Shown: positions 35,430 to 45,628, counted from the first letter of the stretch. The stretch: 64,000 bases of DNA from Williamsia sp. (GCA_015069695.1 JADCRZ010000001.1:372001-436000), one strand, 5' to 3'. Program-made: numbers and translations. Notes: generated from the letters alone by a model not told the origin.

Positions 35430-36677
35430 TCAGGAGCCGGTAAACTTCTTGAATATGGAAGTAGCCGTATGTCCACCAAAGCCAAAGGTGTTGCTCATGG
35501 CATAATTGACCTCCGCGTTTACTGCTTCACCGGTTATGATGTTGAACTTGCCGGCCCAGTCCGGTTCAATAGTTTGTGTGTTGATGGTAGGTGCAATGAT
35601 GTTGTCGCGCACGGCAATGATGCATACGATGGCTTCTACTGCACCGGCTGCACCGAGCAGGTGGCCCGTCATTGATTTGGTAGCACTGATGGCCAGCCGC
35701 GCTTCAGGACCAAATACCCGCCCGATGGCTTTTAGCTCGCTGATGTCTCCCATGGGGGTAGAGGTGGCGTGCGCATTTAAGTAGTCGATTTGTGCGGGTG
35801 CAATGCCGGCATCATCGAGGGCGGCCAGCATACCCAGGTAAGCGCCTTCCCCGTCGGGGTGCGTACCGGTAAGGTGATAGGCATCGGCTGCCATGCCGCC
35901 GCCAACTATTTCCGCGAGGATGGGCGCTCCTCTTTGCTGGGCATGATCCAGGCTTTCCAGGATCAGGGCACCGGCACCTTCGCCCATTACAAAGCCGTCG
36001 CGGGCTACATCAAAGGGACGGGAGGCAATGGCGGGATTTTCATTGTAGGTAGAAAGGGCCCTGGCTGCATTGAACCCGCCAACCGCGCTTTTAATGATAG
36101 GCGCTTCCGAGCCGCCGCTGATGATCATATCTGCCTTTCCCCAACGGATATAGTTAAACGCATCAATGATGGCGGTATTGGAAGTGGCGCAGGCCGATAC
36201 GGTGGTAAAATTCGGGCCTCTTAAACCCCATTTTATCGAGATCACGCCGGGGGCAATATCAAGCAGGATCTTGGCGGCGAAAAATGGACTGAACCGTGGC
36301 GTGCCATCGCCATGTGCAAATTCGGTTACCTGTTCTTCGAAGGTTCCCATACCCCCGTTACCGGAACCCCAGATCACCCCGATCCGGTTCCGGTTCAGCG
36401 ATTCAAAGTTGATCTGCGCATGGGTGATGGCTTCCTGCACGGCAATCAGCGCGTACTGGGTAAAAAGGTCATGCTTGCGCGCTTCCGCCTTGTCCAGGTA
36501 CTGGAGCGGATCAAACCCTTTCAGTTCGCAGGCAAACCGGGTTTTAAACTTGCTGGTATCAAACCGGGTAATGGGAGCAGCGCCGCTTTGTCCGGCCAGC
36601 AGGGCCCTTTGAAATTCAGGAAAGGTATTGCCGATCGGTGTCAGTGCGCCTATGCCTGTAACAACAACTCTTTTCAT
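35430..36677 (-). CDS. fabF: 3-oxoacyl-ACP synthase II (FabF/KAS II)
   Basis: Condensing enzyme of fatty-acid elongation or of a related lipid or polyketide path. I start at 36677 (MKRVVVTGIGALTP), the usual FabF N-terminus; upstream in-frame ATGs at 36683 and 36692 lie almost at the predicted transcription start. The thiolase fold has active Cys163 (TVSACATSN) and the two histidines in NAHATSTPMGD and KSMTGHLLGAAG. GEGAGALILE and the C-terminal SNTFGFGGHTA are typical. It stands alone, without ACP or other fab genes, so it may be a second copy besides the housekeeping one. That cannot be tested here. Confidence 0.93.
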   Translation of the reverse strand: MKRVVVTGIGALTPIGNTFPEFQRALLAGQSGAAPITRFDTSKFKTRFACELKGFDPLQYLDKAEARKHDLFTQYALIAVQEAITHAQINFESLNRNRIGVIWGSGNGGMGTFEEQVTEFAHGDGTPRFSPFFAAKILLDIAPGVISIKWGLRGPNFTTVSACATSNTAIIDAFNYIRWGKADMIISGGSEAPIIKSAVGGFNAARALSTYNENPAIASRPFDVARDGFVMGEGAGALILESLDHAQQRGAPILAEIVGGGMAADAYHLTGTHPDGEGAYLGMLAALDDAGIAPAQIDYLNAHATSTPMGDISELKAIGRVFGPEARLAISATKSMTGHLLGAAGAVEAIVCIIAVRDNIIAPTINTQTIEPDWAGKFNIITGEAVNAEVNYAMSNTFGFGGHTATSIFKKFTGS

Positions 36678-36700
36678 AGTCATCGCATTCATTGAGGATG

Positions 36701-36730
36701 CAAAGCTAATCCAGCCGGTTGATACAACAA
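36701..36730 (-). promoter_or_regulatory. Bacteroidetes-type promoter for fabF
   Basis: On the minus strand: TTG (36730-36728), 19-bp spacer, TAGCTTTG (36708-36701). The expected transcription start is near 36695, which favours the ATG at 36677 as the fabF start. Confidence 0.6.
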
Positions 36731-36821
36731 CAGGGTTTTAAAGGAAGATGGGAGGGGCTGCAAGCTGGGAGTTTGCAGCTTGGCCGGCTTGCGCGATATT
36801 TGTAAAATGAGAGTGGCAAGC

Positions 36822-37280
36822 ATGGCAGAGATCAAGCAGGAGCTGAAAGCCCTTCCCCCGGCGGAGGTACTGGAGCTTTGCCTGCGGCTTGCCCGGGCCA
36901 AAAAAGAAAACAAAGAGCTGCTCACCTTTTTGCTCTTCGAAGCGCATGACCTTGCCGGTTATATCCAGCAGCTAAAAGCTGTAATTGATGAAGGACTGGC
37001 CGCAGCAAACAAAAACAATCTTTACATCCTCAAAAAAAACTTGCGCAAGCTGCTGCGCGAGGTCAACAAACACCTCCGCTTTGCCGCATCCAAAGCCGCC
37101 GAAGCAGAGGTGCTGCTCTATTTTTGTTCCAGCCTGCACGAGCGGCAAATCCCCTTCCGCAAAAGCAATGCCCTCGCCAATTTATACTTCGGCCAGCTGA
37201 AAAAGATTGCAGCTGCTATCGGCAGCCTGCATGAGGATCTGCAGCATGATTTTAACAAGCAGCTGGAGGGGTTGAAGTAA
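36822..37280 (+). CDS. Hypothetical small all-helical protein
   Basis: Protein of 152 residues from the ATG at 36822 (MAEIKQELKALPPAEVLELC); an ATG at 36807 would add 5 residues. It is rich in Leu, Lys, Ala and Glu and looks helical throughout: CLRLARAKKENKELLTFLLF, LKKNLRKLLREVNKHLRFA, KAAEAEVLLYFCSSL. No signal or membrane helix is seen. I do not recognise the family. It is divergent from fabF. A short T-rich stretch follows the stop, but no clear hairpin. Confidence 0.7.
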   Translation: MAEIKQELKALPPAEVLELCLRLARAKKENKELLTFLLFEAHDLAGYIQQLKAVIDEGLAAANKNNLYILKKNLRKLLREVNKHLRFAASKAAEAEVLLYFCSSLHERQIPFRKSNALANLYFGQLKKIAAAIGSLHEDLQHDFNKQLEGLK

Positions 37281-37340
37281 TAAAATTTTTTTATCAGACT
37301 TTTTCAAGAAAAACCTATTCTCAAACATGCGCGCGCTGAT

Positions 37341-38078
37341 CTACGTATACAACACCTGATCCACCGGACAGTAAAAGCTGTTGCGCTGGAGTTCGCCGGT
37401 CGGTTTTTTCACCAGCAGGGTGTCGCAGGTTGGACAGTACTTGCGCTGGTGTACGCAGTATTTTTTGCGCAGGACGCCTTCTTTGCGCCAGCGGTAAAAA
37501 TCATAGCTGTAAGTATGGGCTTCCCGGAGCAGTTCGGTGAGCTTGCGGGGTGGCAGGGCGCCTACCAGGCTTTCCGGCTGCACCGCGATGCGGAACAGGG
37601 CTTCGTTCTTGATCACGTTGCCGACGCCGGCGAAAATGTCCTGGTTCATCAGGGCATCACAGACCTGCATGCCGGGATGGTTTTTGAGCTTGGCCTTTGC
37701 TTTGGCAGCATTCCAGCTTTCATCCATGATGTCGGTGCTGAAATCATAGAGCCTGCTCATGTCGGTTTCTGGCAGGATGCGCACGGCACAGTTGTAATTG
37801 TTCCATTCGCTGCCGTCATTAAATTGAAGCGAGAGCTTGGGCGTTTTGTCGGGATGGCGGCTGTTGAGGTAATAATTGCCAAACATAAGATAATGAATGC
37901 GGATGGTGCAGTTGTCAAGCACCAACAGGAAATGCTTGCCCCAGCTTTGCAGTTGCCGGAGCTGCTGTCCGGCCAGCGTGTCCCAATCAACCTTGCTGCT
38001 GCCGCTGGCTTCAACGATCTTTTTGCCGATAAACGCGTGTGCTTCTTCTTTCAGCAGGGTAAGAGCCGGACCTTCCAT
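37341..38078 (-). CDS. Fpg/Nei-family DNA glycosylase lacking the usual Pro2
   Basis: Base-excision repair type protein of 245 residues. Fpg/Nei enzymes use the N-terminal proline exposed after Met removal (MPELPE or MPEGPE) as nucleophile. Here the gene starts MEGPALTLLKEEAHAF, so Pro2 is missing while the EGP that follows it is kept. The bases before the ATG offer no alternative start. The helix-two-turn-helix QDIFAGVGNVIKNEALFRI is well kept. The C-terminal zinc finger is altered: CPTC is present, but the second pair reads FYCPVDQ with Asp in place of the last Cys. The protein could be inactive, could use another amine, or could only bind DNA. Length is close to the family's 260-270. Confidence 0.85.
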   Translation of the reverse strand: MEGPALTLLKEEAHAFIGKKIVEASGSSKVDWDTLAGQQLRQLQSWGKHFLLVLDNCTIRIHYLMFGNYYLNSRHPDKTPKLSLQFNDGSEWNNYNCAVRILPETDMSRLYDFSTDIMDESWNAAKAKAKLKNHPGMQVCDALMNQDIFAGVGNVIKNEALFRIAVQPESLVGALPPRKLTELLREAHTYSYDFYRWRKEGVLRKKYCVHQRKYCPTCDTLLVKKPTGELQRNSFYCPVDQVLYT

Positions 38079-38211
38079 GTTTGTTTTTCTGGTATTACAA
38101 GCCGGCCGGTGAATTGTTTATCTCCTCACTGCTTCCTATGATGGGTGGGCGAGATCAAACATGCTGCTGCCGGATTCGTGAACAAGGCCTCTGCTGCTTT
38201 CCTTTGTACCA

Positions 38212-40356
38212 TTATGCCGGCAGGGTAATAATAAATTCCGAATATGCTCCTTCTTTGCTGTTGATCCGGAGGGTGCCTCCATGTCCCTTTACCACGATGT
38301 CGTAGCTTAATGACAAACCCAGGCCGGTTCCTTCTCCCGTGGGTTTGGTTGTGAAGAATGGTTGCAGTATTTTTTCTTTTATGCTCTCCGGAATACCTGT
38401 TCCATTGTCCTTTATACTGATCTGTATTTGTTTTTCAATTGCAGCCGTAGCAACAATCACTTCGGGTTTGTAATCAGCGGGCGCTGTTTTGCTTTTCTGA
38501 TTGACGGCATAAAAAGCGTTGTTGAATAAGTTGAGCAGCACCCGGCCCATATCCTGCGGAATGATGCTTGCCTGCGGGAGGCCGGGTTGGAAGCTGGTTG
38601 TAAGCGATGCATTGAAAGACTTGTCCTTTGCCCGCAGGCCGTGGTAGCTCAGCCGCAGGTATTCATCCGCCAGTGTGTTGATATCCGTAAGCTGGCGCTC
38701 GCCGCTGTTGTTGCGTGAATGCTGCAGCATGTTCTTGACGATGGCATCTGCGCGTTTGCCGTGATGATGGATCTTTTCCAGGTTTTGCTTGATGTCGCCT
38801 GCAATTGCCTCCACCTCTTCCCTGTTGCCGGCATCCAATTCAGTCTGCATTTCATCAATTAGCTCAACGCTTACTTCAGAGAAGTTGTTGACAAAGTTGA
38901 GCGGATTTTGGATCTCATGGGCGATGCCGGCCGTGAGTTCTCCGAGAGAAGCCAGTTTTTCTGATTGGATAAGTTGAGATTGCGTTTGTTTGAGTTCAGC
39001 CAGGGATTGAGACAGTTCTGCCGTTCTTTCCCTTACCTGTTGTTCCAGCAGCTCGTTTTGCCGGGTGATCAGCTGGCTGCGCTCTTCTTCCTTTTCCCTG
39101 AGCAGGCGTTCCCTTTCCAATGCCTGTTGGGCATTCTCGTGCAACAGGCCTTTGAAGCGATCAAAAAGTGACCATGAGAGGATCGTGATCGCCCAGATGA
39201 TAGAAGCTTCATACAAATAAGGTATACTCTTTTCCTTAAACAGGCCCAGAAGTATTTGGCAAACCAAATAAAGCAAAAAAGGAGTAACGGCCAGGCTGAA
39301 CAGCCGGCTTGCGCGCCTTTTCCGGAAAAGATCTGTGATGATTATTACGGCGAATCCCGTAAAAATAAATGTTAACAGTACAAGGCCAAAGCCTATAAAA
39401 ATTTTTGCAGGCGTTGATTGACCGGTTTTGTCCCAAAAGGAATAGATATAGCCCCCTGCAATGTAGATCATAAAGAATCTATAGGCTTTTGACAACCACC
39501 TGTTCCACCTTGGATGGTTTTGGGATGCGTGCAGGAAATCCAAAATACTGCGCACAACCAGATAACCGAGAAAGGCGCGGGAAACTGTCACCACAAGCTC
39601 TCTGTATTGCTGAGCTTCTCTCAGGATCAAATCAAACAGGGGGGGTGAAAACAGGGCGCTTAGGAAAAGCAGGATACTGTATGTCAGGTACACCCTTTCT
39701 CGGACCGTATAGTAAAAGAAAAAATTAAAAATGGCGGCAAATAAAAAAAAGCCGGTGAGGAGGGTCAGGCTCATACTGGGTGCATACCGGTCACCGTTCT
39801 TCGCATAATATTCGGCCAGGACCTGGTTTTTTATTCCGACAAAAAAACGGCTGTAAATATCAAGCACGCCATTGTTATGGGACTGGTACACCGTTATTTC
39901 ACCTTTAGCTTTGATCGTATAAGGTATTTGAACCAGCCCTTTCAGTCCGTCCCGTTTGCTCCAAGCTACATCGTAGCCGGTCAGGTAATGCTTCCAGGTG
40001 CCCGGTTTTTCGGAAATGTAAAAATCTGCCTTTGTGCCTTCGAGCGGAAGGGTTATCGCAAGGGGTTTGGGAAGGTTGTTCCTGACGTGATAGCGGATCC
40101 ATACTGTTCCCCGGATACCGGTCTTTGTGAACGGTGAATCCGGGCTGGTGAACTGTGATGAAAACCGGGGGCTTGTAACATCCCTGATTGTAAGTGGCTG
40201 ATCTTTCTCGAGTAAATACTGCCAATTTGTATAGGACAGTCTGAGGTATGCTCCGGTATCCGTATTTATTTCAAACACCGGTGGTAAATCTTTCTGTGAA
40301 AAAGATTTTGTTTGAAACAAGAGTAGCAGGGAGAAGGAAAGCAGAAAAGTTTTCAT
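38212..40356 (-). CDS. 7TMR-DISM sensor histidine kinase
   Basis: Membrane kinase of 714 residues, last gene of a four-gene signalling operon. I start at the ATG at 40356 ([15 protein letters not shown]), giving a signal peptide; the frame is open 17 codons further. A 7TMR-DISMED2-like periplasmic domain covers about residues 25-170 ([20 protein letters not shown]). Seven membrane helices lie between about 185 and 400. A coiled coil ([18 protein letters not shown]) leads to the HisKA domain with [20 protein letters not shown] (phospho-His about 477). The HATPase has [20 protein letters not shown] and [15 protein letters not shown]. The last 260 residues are nearly the same as the core of the kinase at 41897-45505, which indicates duplication or gene conversion. 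It has no receiver of its own. Confidence 0.9.
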   Translation of the reverse strand: MKTFLLSFSLLLLFQTKSFSQKDLPPVFEINTDTGAYLRLSYTNWQYLLEKDQPLTIRDVTSPRFSSQFTSPDSPFTKTGIRGTVWIRYHVRNNLPKPLAITLPLEGTKADFYISEKPGTWKHYLTGYDVAWSKRDGLKGLVQIPYTIKAKGEITVYQSHNNGVLDIYSRFFVGIKNQVLAEYYAKNGDRYAPSMSLTLLTGFFLFAAIFNFFFYYTVRERVYLTYSILLFLSALFSPPLFDLILREAQQYRELVVTVSRAFLGYLVVRSILDFLHASQNHPRWNRWLSKAYRFFMIYIAGGYIYSFWDKTGQSTPAKIFIGFGLVLLTFIFTGFAVIIITDLFRKRRASRLFSLAVTPFLLYLVCQILLGLFKEKSIPYLYEASIIWAITILSWSLFDRFKGLLHENAQQALERERLLREKEEERSQLITRQNELLEQQVRERTAELSQSLAELKQTQSQLIQSEKLASLGELTAGIAHEIQNPLNFVNNFSEVSVELIDEMQTELDAGNREEVEAIAGDIKQNLEKIHHHGKRADAIVKNMLQHSRNNSGERQLTDINTLADEYLRLSYHGLRAKDKSFNASLTTSFQPGLPQASIIPQDMGRVLLNLFNNAFYAVNQKSKTAPADYKPEVIVATAAIEKQIQISIKDNGTGIPESIKEKILQPFFTTKPTGEGTGLGLSLSYDIVVKGHGGTLRINSKEGAYSEFIITLPA

Positions 40357-40451
40357 TGGCCTGTTGATGTTGTTTGTAAACCAGCTGGATAGATCGACCA
40401 TGTACATGCTAACAAAAGATCAGTCTGACCCACAGACTTTCTTGGCAGTAC

Positions 40452-41495
40452 CTAAGCCAGCACTTCATAAATGGTAACAGGCTTCGCCTTGTTTTTAAGA
40501 GCCACCTCGCCGATCTTTTCACAGCTGAATGCCTCCCGGGCTTTTTCGTATACAGCCTCACTGATTACAATCTGCCCCGGCTTGCCGATCGCCTGGAGCC
40601 GCTGTGCCACATTGACCGCATCGCCTATTACGGTGTAGTCTAACCGCTTTAAGGAAACAGAACCGATGTTGCCGGACACCACCTCGCCGGAGTTGATGCC
40701 GATAGAAACCCGCGGCTGAAAAATCTTGTCACCCATCGTAATGGCTTCGGTGCTGTTCAGCTGTTCCCTCACTGCCAGCGCAGCATCGATGGCGCGTTCC
40801 AGGTGATAGTTGCCCCTGAATACGGCCATCACCGCATCCCCCATAAATTTATCTACCTGTCCTGCCTGGTCAATGATTTGTTTTACAATGCTGTCAAACA
40901 AGCCGTTGAGCAGGTTCACCACCGTATTGGCCGGCACCTGTTCTGTGAGAGAAGTAAAACCGCAGATGTCGATAAAAACGACCGTTGCTTCCACGGCCTC
41001 GTTGTGCAGGAGGTCCTGTTCAAATTCGGGATGGGTCATGAAGTTCAGGACGTTCTCGTCCACGTACATTTTCAAGATATTGTTTTCCTTGATCGCCTGC
41101 AGGGTTTCATGCATTTGCCGCACATGGTGGAGGGTCTTTTCCATCGTCAGGTCGAGGTCCTCAAAATCGACCGGCTTGAACACGAAATCAAAGGCGCCCC
41201 TGTTCATGGCGGTGCGGATGTTTTGCATGTCGCCATAAGCTGATACCACCACGGCTTTAAGCAGGGGATTGGCTTCCGGGAGCCGGCTGAGCAGGGTAAG
41301 TCCGTCCATCACGGGCATATTGATATCGCTCAGGACGATCGCCAGGTCAGGGTGTTGCTTTACCTGCTCCAAGGCTTGTTCTCCGTTCTGGGCAAATACA
41401 AATTCATACTTGTTTTCCCTGATCTTGCGCCGGAACTTTTGTTTGATAAGCAGTTCCAGATCGGCTTCATCGTCAACCACTAGGATCTTTGCCAT
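40452..41495 (-). CDS. Response regulator with class III adenylate/guanylate cyclase output domain
   Basis: Cytoplasmic protein of 347 residues. The receiver (about 1-125) has VDDEAD, phospho-acceptor in IVLSDINMPVMDG and KPVDFEDL. A linker with a helical segment (DENVLNFMTHPEFEQD) follows. The class III cyclase (about 165-347) keeps both metal aspartates (FIDICGFTSL and GDAVMAVF), Lys in QVDKFMGD, and the DYTVIGDAVNVAQRL block with Thr and the transition-state Asn and Arg. These residues suit ATP, so cAMP is the likely product. The ATG shares its A with the stop of the receiver gene upstream (TAATG), so the two are translationally coupled. Phosphorelay from the two neighbouring kinases to the cyclase is inferred. 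Confidence 0.92.
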   Translation of the reverse strand: MAKILVVDDEADLELLIKQKFRRKIRENKYEFVFAQNGEQALEQVKQHPDLAIVLSDINMPVMDGLTLLSRLPEANPLLKAVVVSAYGDMQNIRTAMNRGAFDFVFKPVDFEDLDLTMEKTLHHVRQMHETLQAIKENNILKMYVDENVLNFMTHPEFEQDLLHNEAVEATVVFIDICGFTSLTEQVPANTVVNLLNGLFDSIVKQIIDQAGQVDKFMGDAVMAVFRGNYHLERAIDAALAVREQLNSTEAITMGDKIFQPRVSIGINSGEVVSGNIGSVSLKRLDYTVIGDAVNVAQRLQAIGKPGQIVISEAVYEKAREAFSCEKIGEVALKNKAKPVTIYEVLA

Positions 41496-41872
41496 TACGC
41501 CGGGAGTGTTTTAAGTTTTTCCTTAAGCAGGTTGAAGTCGAGGGGTTTGGTCAGAAAATCATTGGCGCCGTTTTGCGTCGCCTGCCGGCGGTTCTCCTCA
41601 TCGCCATAGGCCGTTACCATCATGATCACCGGTTTGGCGGTGCCATATTCATGGCGGATAGAATGCAACAGCTCAATGCCGCTCATGCCGGGCATGTTGA
41701 TGTCTGAAAGGATGAGTACAACTTCGGAATGTTTTTGCTTCAGGTATTCCAGTGCTTCTGCACCACTCAGCGCAAAATCAAATTCCAGTTCATGGCTGCG
41801 GATCTCTTTGCGGAAGCGCATCGAAAAAAGCGGTTGCACATCTGCTTCATCGTCTACGACCAGTATTTTCAT
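41495..41872 (-). CDS. Stand-alone receiver-domain response regulator
   Basis: Protein of 125 residues consisting of a CheY-like receiver only: VVDDEADVQPLF, phospho-acceptor in LILSDINMPGMSGIELL, Thr in MMVTAYGDEENR and Lys in FLTKPLDF. No output domain is seen. It may carry phosphate between kinases or act by protein contact. It lies 24 nt after the propeller kinase gene and overlaps the cyclase gene by one base (TAATG). Confidence 0.92.
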   Translation of the reverse strand: MKILVVDDEADVQPLFSMRFRKEIRSHELEFDFALSGAEALEYLKQKHSEVVLILSDINMPGMSGIELLHSIRHEYGTAKPVIMMVTAYGDEENRRQATQNGANDFLTKPLDFNLLKEKLKTLPA

Positions 41873-41896
41873 GCTTTCGGGTTATGTCTTTTTGTT

Positions 41897-44800
41897 TTAT
41901 AGCGGCAACGTAATTACAAACTCCGTGTATGCCCCTTCCTGGCTGTCTATCTTCAGGGTGCCGCCATGTCCTTTAACGACCGTATCATAACTTAGCGACA
42001 AGCCAAGGCCTGTTCCCTCTCCTGTGGGCTTAGTAGTAAAGAAAGGCTGCAGCACTTTGTCTTTGATGGCATCGGGTATACCCGTACCGTTGTCTTTCAC
42101 GCCAATGCTCACCTGTCCATTCCGAAATGCAGTACTTACTGTTACTTCCGGTTTGTAGTCAGCGTTTGCCGTCTGTCTTTTTTTGTTGACGGCATAAAAA
42201 GCGTTGCTGAACAAGTTGAGCAGCACCCGGCCTATATCCTGCGGCACTACATTGGCTTTGGGAAGGTCTTGTGCAAAATGCGTGGTCATGGCAGCGTTGA
42301 AAGATTTGTCTTTTGTCCGCAGTCCATGATAACTTAACCGCAGGTACTCATCAGCCAGGGCATTGATATCAGTAGGCCGGCGTTCACCGCTGTTGTTGCG
42401 GGAATGCTGCAGCATGTTCTTGACAATGGCATCTGCGCGCTTTCCGTGGTGATGGATCTTTTCCAGGTTTTGCTTGATGTCGCCTGCAATCGCTTCTGCC
42501 TCCTCGGGATGGCCGACTTTCAGCTCAGCCTGCATTTCATCAACAAGTTCTTTGCTTACTTCAGAGAAGTTGTTGACGAAGTTGAGCGGGTTTTGGATTT
42601 CATGCGCAATGCCTGCCGTAAGCTCTCCCAGCGAGGCGAGCTTTTCGGACTGGATAAGCTGTTGCTGGGTAGCCTTGAGTTCGGTAACGGTTTGGGTGAG
42701 CTGGTCGCGTTGGCGGATGATCTGTTCTTGGTGTTCGCTCAGTTCCCTGTTGGCCCGGCTAAGCTGGGCGGTGCGCTGGCTGATCCCTTCCTCCAGCAAT
42801 TGCTTTTCCTTGATCAGCTGGCGCGCACGGAAAGCAGTAAATGCATATACGGCACCGGCAGCTACAGCAACATAGAGCGCCCACGCCCACCAGCGTTGCC
42901 ACCACGGAGAGAGGATCGTGAAGGTAAAACTGTCGCCCCTGTTGTTCCACACGCCGTCGCTGTTGCAGGCACGCACACGAAAAGTATAAGTTCCCGGAGG
43001 CAGGTTGGTATAAGTGACGCTGCGTTGGGTTCCGGCCTGTACCCATTGTTTGTCGTATTCTTCCAGGAAGTAAGCATATTTGTTTTGGGATGGATTTACA
43101 TAATGAAGCGCTACATACCTGAAGCTGATCCGGTTCTGGTTCCAGGGTAGCTCGAGCTGTTGGAGACCAAAGGTAAAGCGGTTGGTGACGCTGTCGGATG
43201 CTGAGCGCGGATTGCTGGAGCCGATCTGTTCTATGTGCACGATAGGGAGGTGGGGATCAGGTACCAAATCTTTTGGATCAAACCAGGCGATCCCATCTTC
43301 GAGACCGAGAATCATCAAACCGTTTGTATACAACAGAGCGTTCCGGAAGATGGGGTTATGGCTGCCTGGCAGGATGTCGTTCAGCCCATAATTTTTTATC
43401 TTCCCGCTGGCTGGTTGCAGGCAGGACAATCCGCGGCTGGAAGCAATCCAGAGTGATCCGCTGCCGTCTTCGCTGATCCCCCGGACATGATTGAACAGCA
43501 GGCCATTGGTTTCATCGAAATGGCGGACATACCGGCCGCTTGTGCGGTCGAACTCGTACACACCGTTGTGGGTGGTGCCTACCCATAGCCTTCCGCTTTT
43601 GTCCTCAAACAGGCACAATACATCTCCCACTGCAGATGTGGAGCCTTTCAGGGGCGACACAACTTTCCCGGTATTGCGGTCGACCCGGAACAACCCTTCT
43701 TTTTCATCCACGCCGCCTGTACCTATCCAGATCGTCCCGTTTTTGTCTTCCAGAATATCGCGCACCCATATAGTCCTCTTTTCAACCTGGAGGTTGAAGC
43801 CTTCCCGGTTGCTGAAAGATGTGTACCAGGTATACGTGTGATGGGCCGGATTGAATGCACAGATCCCATTGTCATTCGTTCCGATCCAGATAAGCCCTGT
43901 ATGATCCTGTTTTATAGCCGTTACCTGTTCTGCTGAATATATATAATCAGGACGTTTGTCAGTACGCTCGAAGCCAAGCGGATAGGCGCTGAGCTTGTAT
44001 GTACGGGTATTGTACACCTCTACGTGCATCCTGTTGATAAAATAGAAATTGCTGTCCCTGCCCACCATCACCCATTCCCCTGAACGATTTTTGGGATCAG
44101 TATTTTTAATGACCAGTTTGATTTGATCGCTGCCCGGTTTCCACTTATAAATACCCAGTTTGTTTACAATGAAAACAGCGCCATCACCTGCATACATGAT
44201 CTTGTCGGTATATCCCGCAGGATAACCGGTCGTATCGTCGCCGTTTCTTGTTTTGATATAGAATGAGCCGGAGAGCTTGTTCCGCTTGCCGATTACGCCA
44301 ATGGCGTGATGTGTCCATAACAACCCGGTGCTGTCTATGAAGATGCTTGCTGCATCTCCGCTTAAACCGGAAAGGTATTCCGGGTTCGATGCATAGCGTT
44401 GAAATTGGTGCTTACCGGGGTCAAAAGATAAAAATAATGACTTGTTTTCCAACCACAGCAAACCTGCCTGGTCCTCTACAATCTTCTCGATCCTGTTATC
44501 CGTTCGGTTCACAGAATCAACAGGCTGATAGCTATCGAAGCTGCCGGTTTGGTGATCGAAGCGGATAAGCCCTGCACTGGTGGCAAACCAAAGCCTGTGT
44601 TGTTTGTCTTCATGCATGTGGACCACGCCGCCTTTCTGCAGAAGCGGCAGGCTGGCACCATCGGCGTAGTTTGAAAAGGCTTCGTTTTTTATATCAAAGC
44701 GGATGATCCGGTATTGTCCCGATGCGGCATCCTGGCCAGACAGCCACAGGATGCCGGGCTCAGCGGGGGCTTCATATATTTTGTTTATAAGGATCGGCCG

Positions 44801-45505
44801 TGCGGTGTCTGTTGTGACCGGAACCGGAGAAAATAATTTTTTTGCCCTGTTGAATAAATACAAGCCTTTGTCGGTGCCCAGCCATATACGGTTACCTGAT
44901 CCTGCGTATAGCGTCTTTTCATCTCCAAGATCGAGGTAATGCGTTCCTTGCCGGTAACTGTCAAACGTTTCAAATCGGCTGCTCACCGTATTGAACCGGA
45001 GAACAGACCGGCCGGTTTTTCTTTCCGAGATATTGTGCCCGATGAGCCACAGATTCCCTTCACTGTCTGCTGCTTCAAAGTGAGAAACAAAAACCTGCTT
45101 GTTGGGGCCCTCCTGCGGATACGCATACTGTGTAAAATCATTGGTCAGCCGGTTATACCGCGAGATGCCAATACCATCCAATGCTACCCATAAAGATTTG
45201 TTTTTGTCTATTATCAGGCTGCGGGCTATGAAATAATTTATCGATGTTTTGTTCATGGCCGGCCTGTACACTTTCATGTCGTAGCCATCATAACGCACCA
45301 GGCCATCCTGCATGGCCAGCCAGATATATCCCTGGCTATCCTGTTTCATATCCAGTACATAAGATGAAGGCAGGCCTTCCTGCACTGTAAAGGGATCAAA
45401 TTTCAATTGGTGTTGTTGCGCGTGAAGTTGTACAGAGAGGACCAAAGGCGATAACCAGAAAAAAAATTCCAGCAAACTTAATTGGATGACAGCAGAGCGG
45501 ATCAC
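41897..45505 (-). CDS. Two-component-propeller sensor histidine kinase
   Basis: Large membrane sensor of 1202 residues and first gene of the signalling operon. The signal peptide ends near LHAQQH. Residues about 30-760 are Reg_prop units forming two seven-bladed propellers (LPSSYVLDMKQDSQGYIWLA, GLIWIGTNDNGICAFNP, GRLWVGTTHNGVYEFD). A Y_Y_Y domain (YFLEEYDKQWVQAG, YTFRVRACNSDGVWN) precedes one membrane helix near residue 865. The kinase has [20 protein letters not shown] (phospho-His about 967) and a C-terminal HATPase with [19 protein letters not shown]. Unlike hybrid HTCS proteins it has no receiver or AraC domain; the receivers are separate genes downstream. Ligands of such propellers are often sugars, but nothing here points to one. 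Confidence 0.93.
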   Translation of the reverse strand: MIRSAVIQLSLLEFFFWLSPLVLSVQLHAQQHQLKFDPFTVQEGLPSSYVLDMKQDSQGYIWLAMQDGLVRYDGYDMKVYRPAMNKTSINYFIARSLIIDKNKSLWVALDGIGISRYNRLTNDFTQYAYPQEGPNKQVFVSHFEAADSEGNLWLIGHNISERKTGRSVLRFNTVSSRFETFDSYRQGTHYLDLGDEKTLYAGSGNRIWLGTDKGLYLFNRAKKLFSPVPVTTDTARPILINKIYEAPAEPGILWLSGQDAASGQYRIIRFDIKNEAFSNYADGASLPLLQKGGVVHMHEDKQHRLWFATSAGLIRFDHQTGSFDSYQPVDSVNRTDNRIEKIVEDQAGLLWLENKSLFLSFDPGKHQFQRYASNPEYLSGLSGDAASIFIDSTGLLWTHHAIGVIGKRNKLSGSFYIKTRNGDDTTGYPAGYTDKIMYAGDGAVFIVNKLGIYKWKPGSDQIKLVIKNTDPKNRSGEWVMVGRDSNFYFINRMHVEVYNTRTYKLSAYPLGFERTDKRPDYIYSAEQVTAIKQDHTGLIWIGTNDNGICAFNPAHHTYTWYTSFSNREGFNLQVEKRTIWVRDILEDKNGTIWIGTGGVDEKEGLFRVDRNTGKVVSPLKGSTSAVGDVLCLFEDKSGRLWVGTTHNGVYEFDRTSGRYVRHFDETNGLLFNHVRGISEDGSGSLWIASSRGLSCLQPASGKIKNYGLNDILPGSHNPIFRNALLYTNGLMILGLEDGIAWFDPKDLVPDPHLPIVHIEQIGSSNPRSASDSVTNRFTFGLQQLELPWNQNRISFRYVALHYVNPSQNKYAYFLEEYDKQWVQAGTQRSVTYTNLPPGTYTFRVRACNSDGVWNNRGDSFTFTILSPWWQRWWAWALYVAVAAGAVYAFTAFRARQLIKEKQLLEEGISQRTAQLSRANRELSEHQEQIIRQRDQLTQTVTELKATQQQLIQSEKLASLGELTAGIAHEIQNPLNFVNNFSEVSKELVDEMQAELKVGHPEEAEAIAGDIKQNLEKIHHHGKRADAIVKNMLQHSRNNSGERRPTDINALADEYLRLSYHGLRTKDKSFNAAMTTHFAQDLPKANVVPQDIGRVLLNLFSNAFYAVNKKRQTANADYKPEVTVSTAFRNGQVSIGVKDNGTGIPDAIKDKVLQPFFTTKPTGEGTGLGLSLSYDTVVKGHGGTLKIDSQEGAYTEFVITLPL

Positions 45506-45628
45506 CTCGGAAACGGTTTTGGATACTGTAATATAGGAATTTACTCAAATAGTATCTTATAAAAATCGTTTTTACTCCGGCAGATGTATGTATTCCAGCT
45601 GTACACATTACCCGGTCTTATCCGTCTG

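Noticed and set aside
35469-36695. Plus-strand ORFs opposite fabF
   Set aside because: They are shadows of a highly conserved gene with intact catalytic residues on the minus strand.
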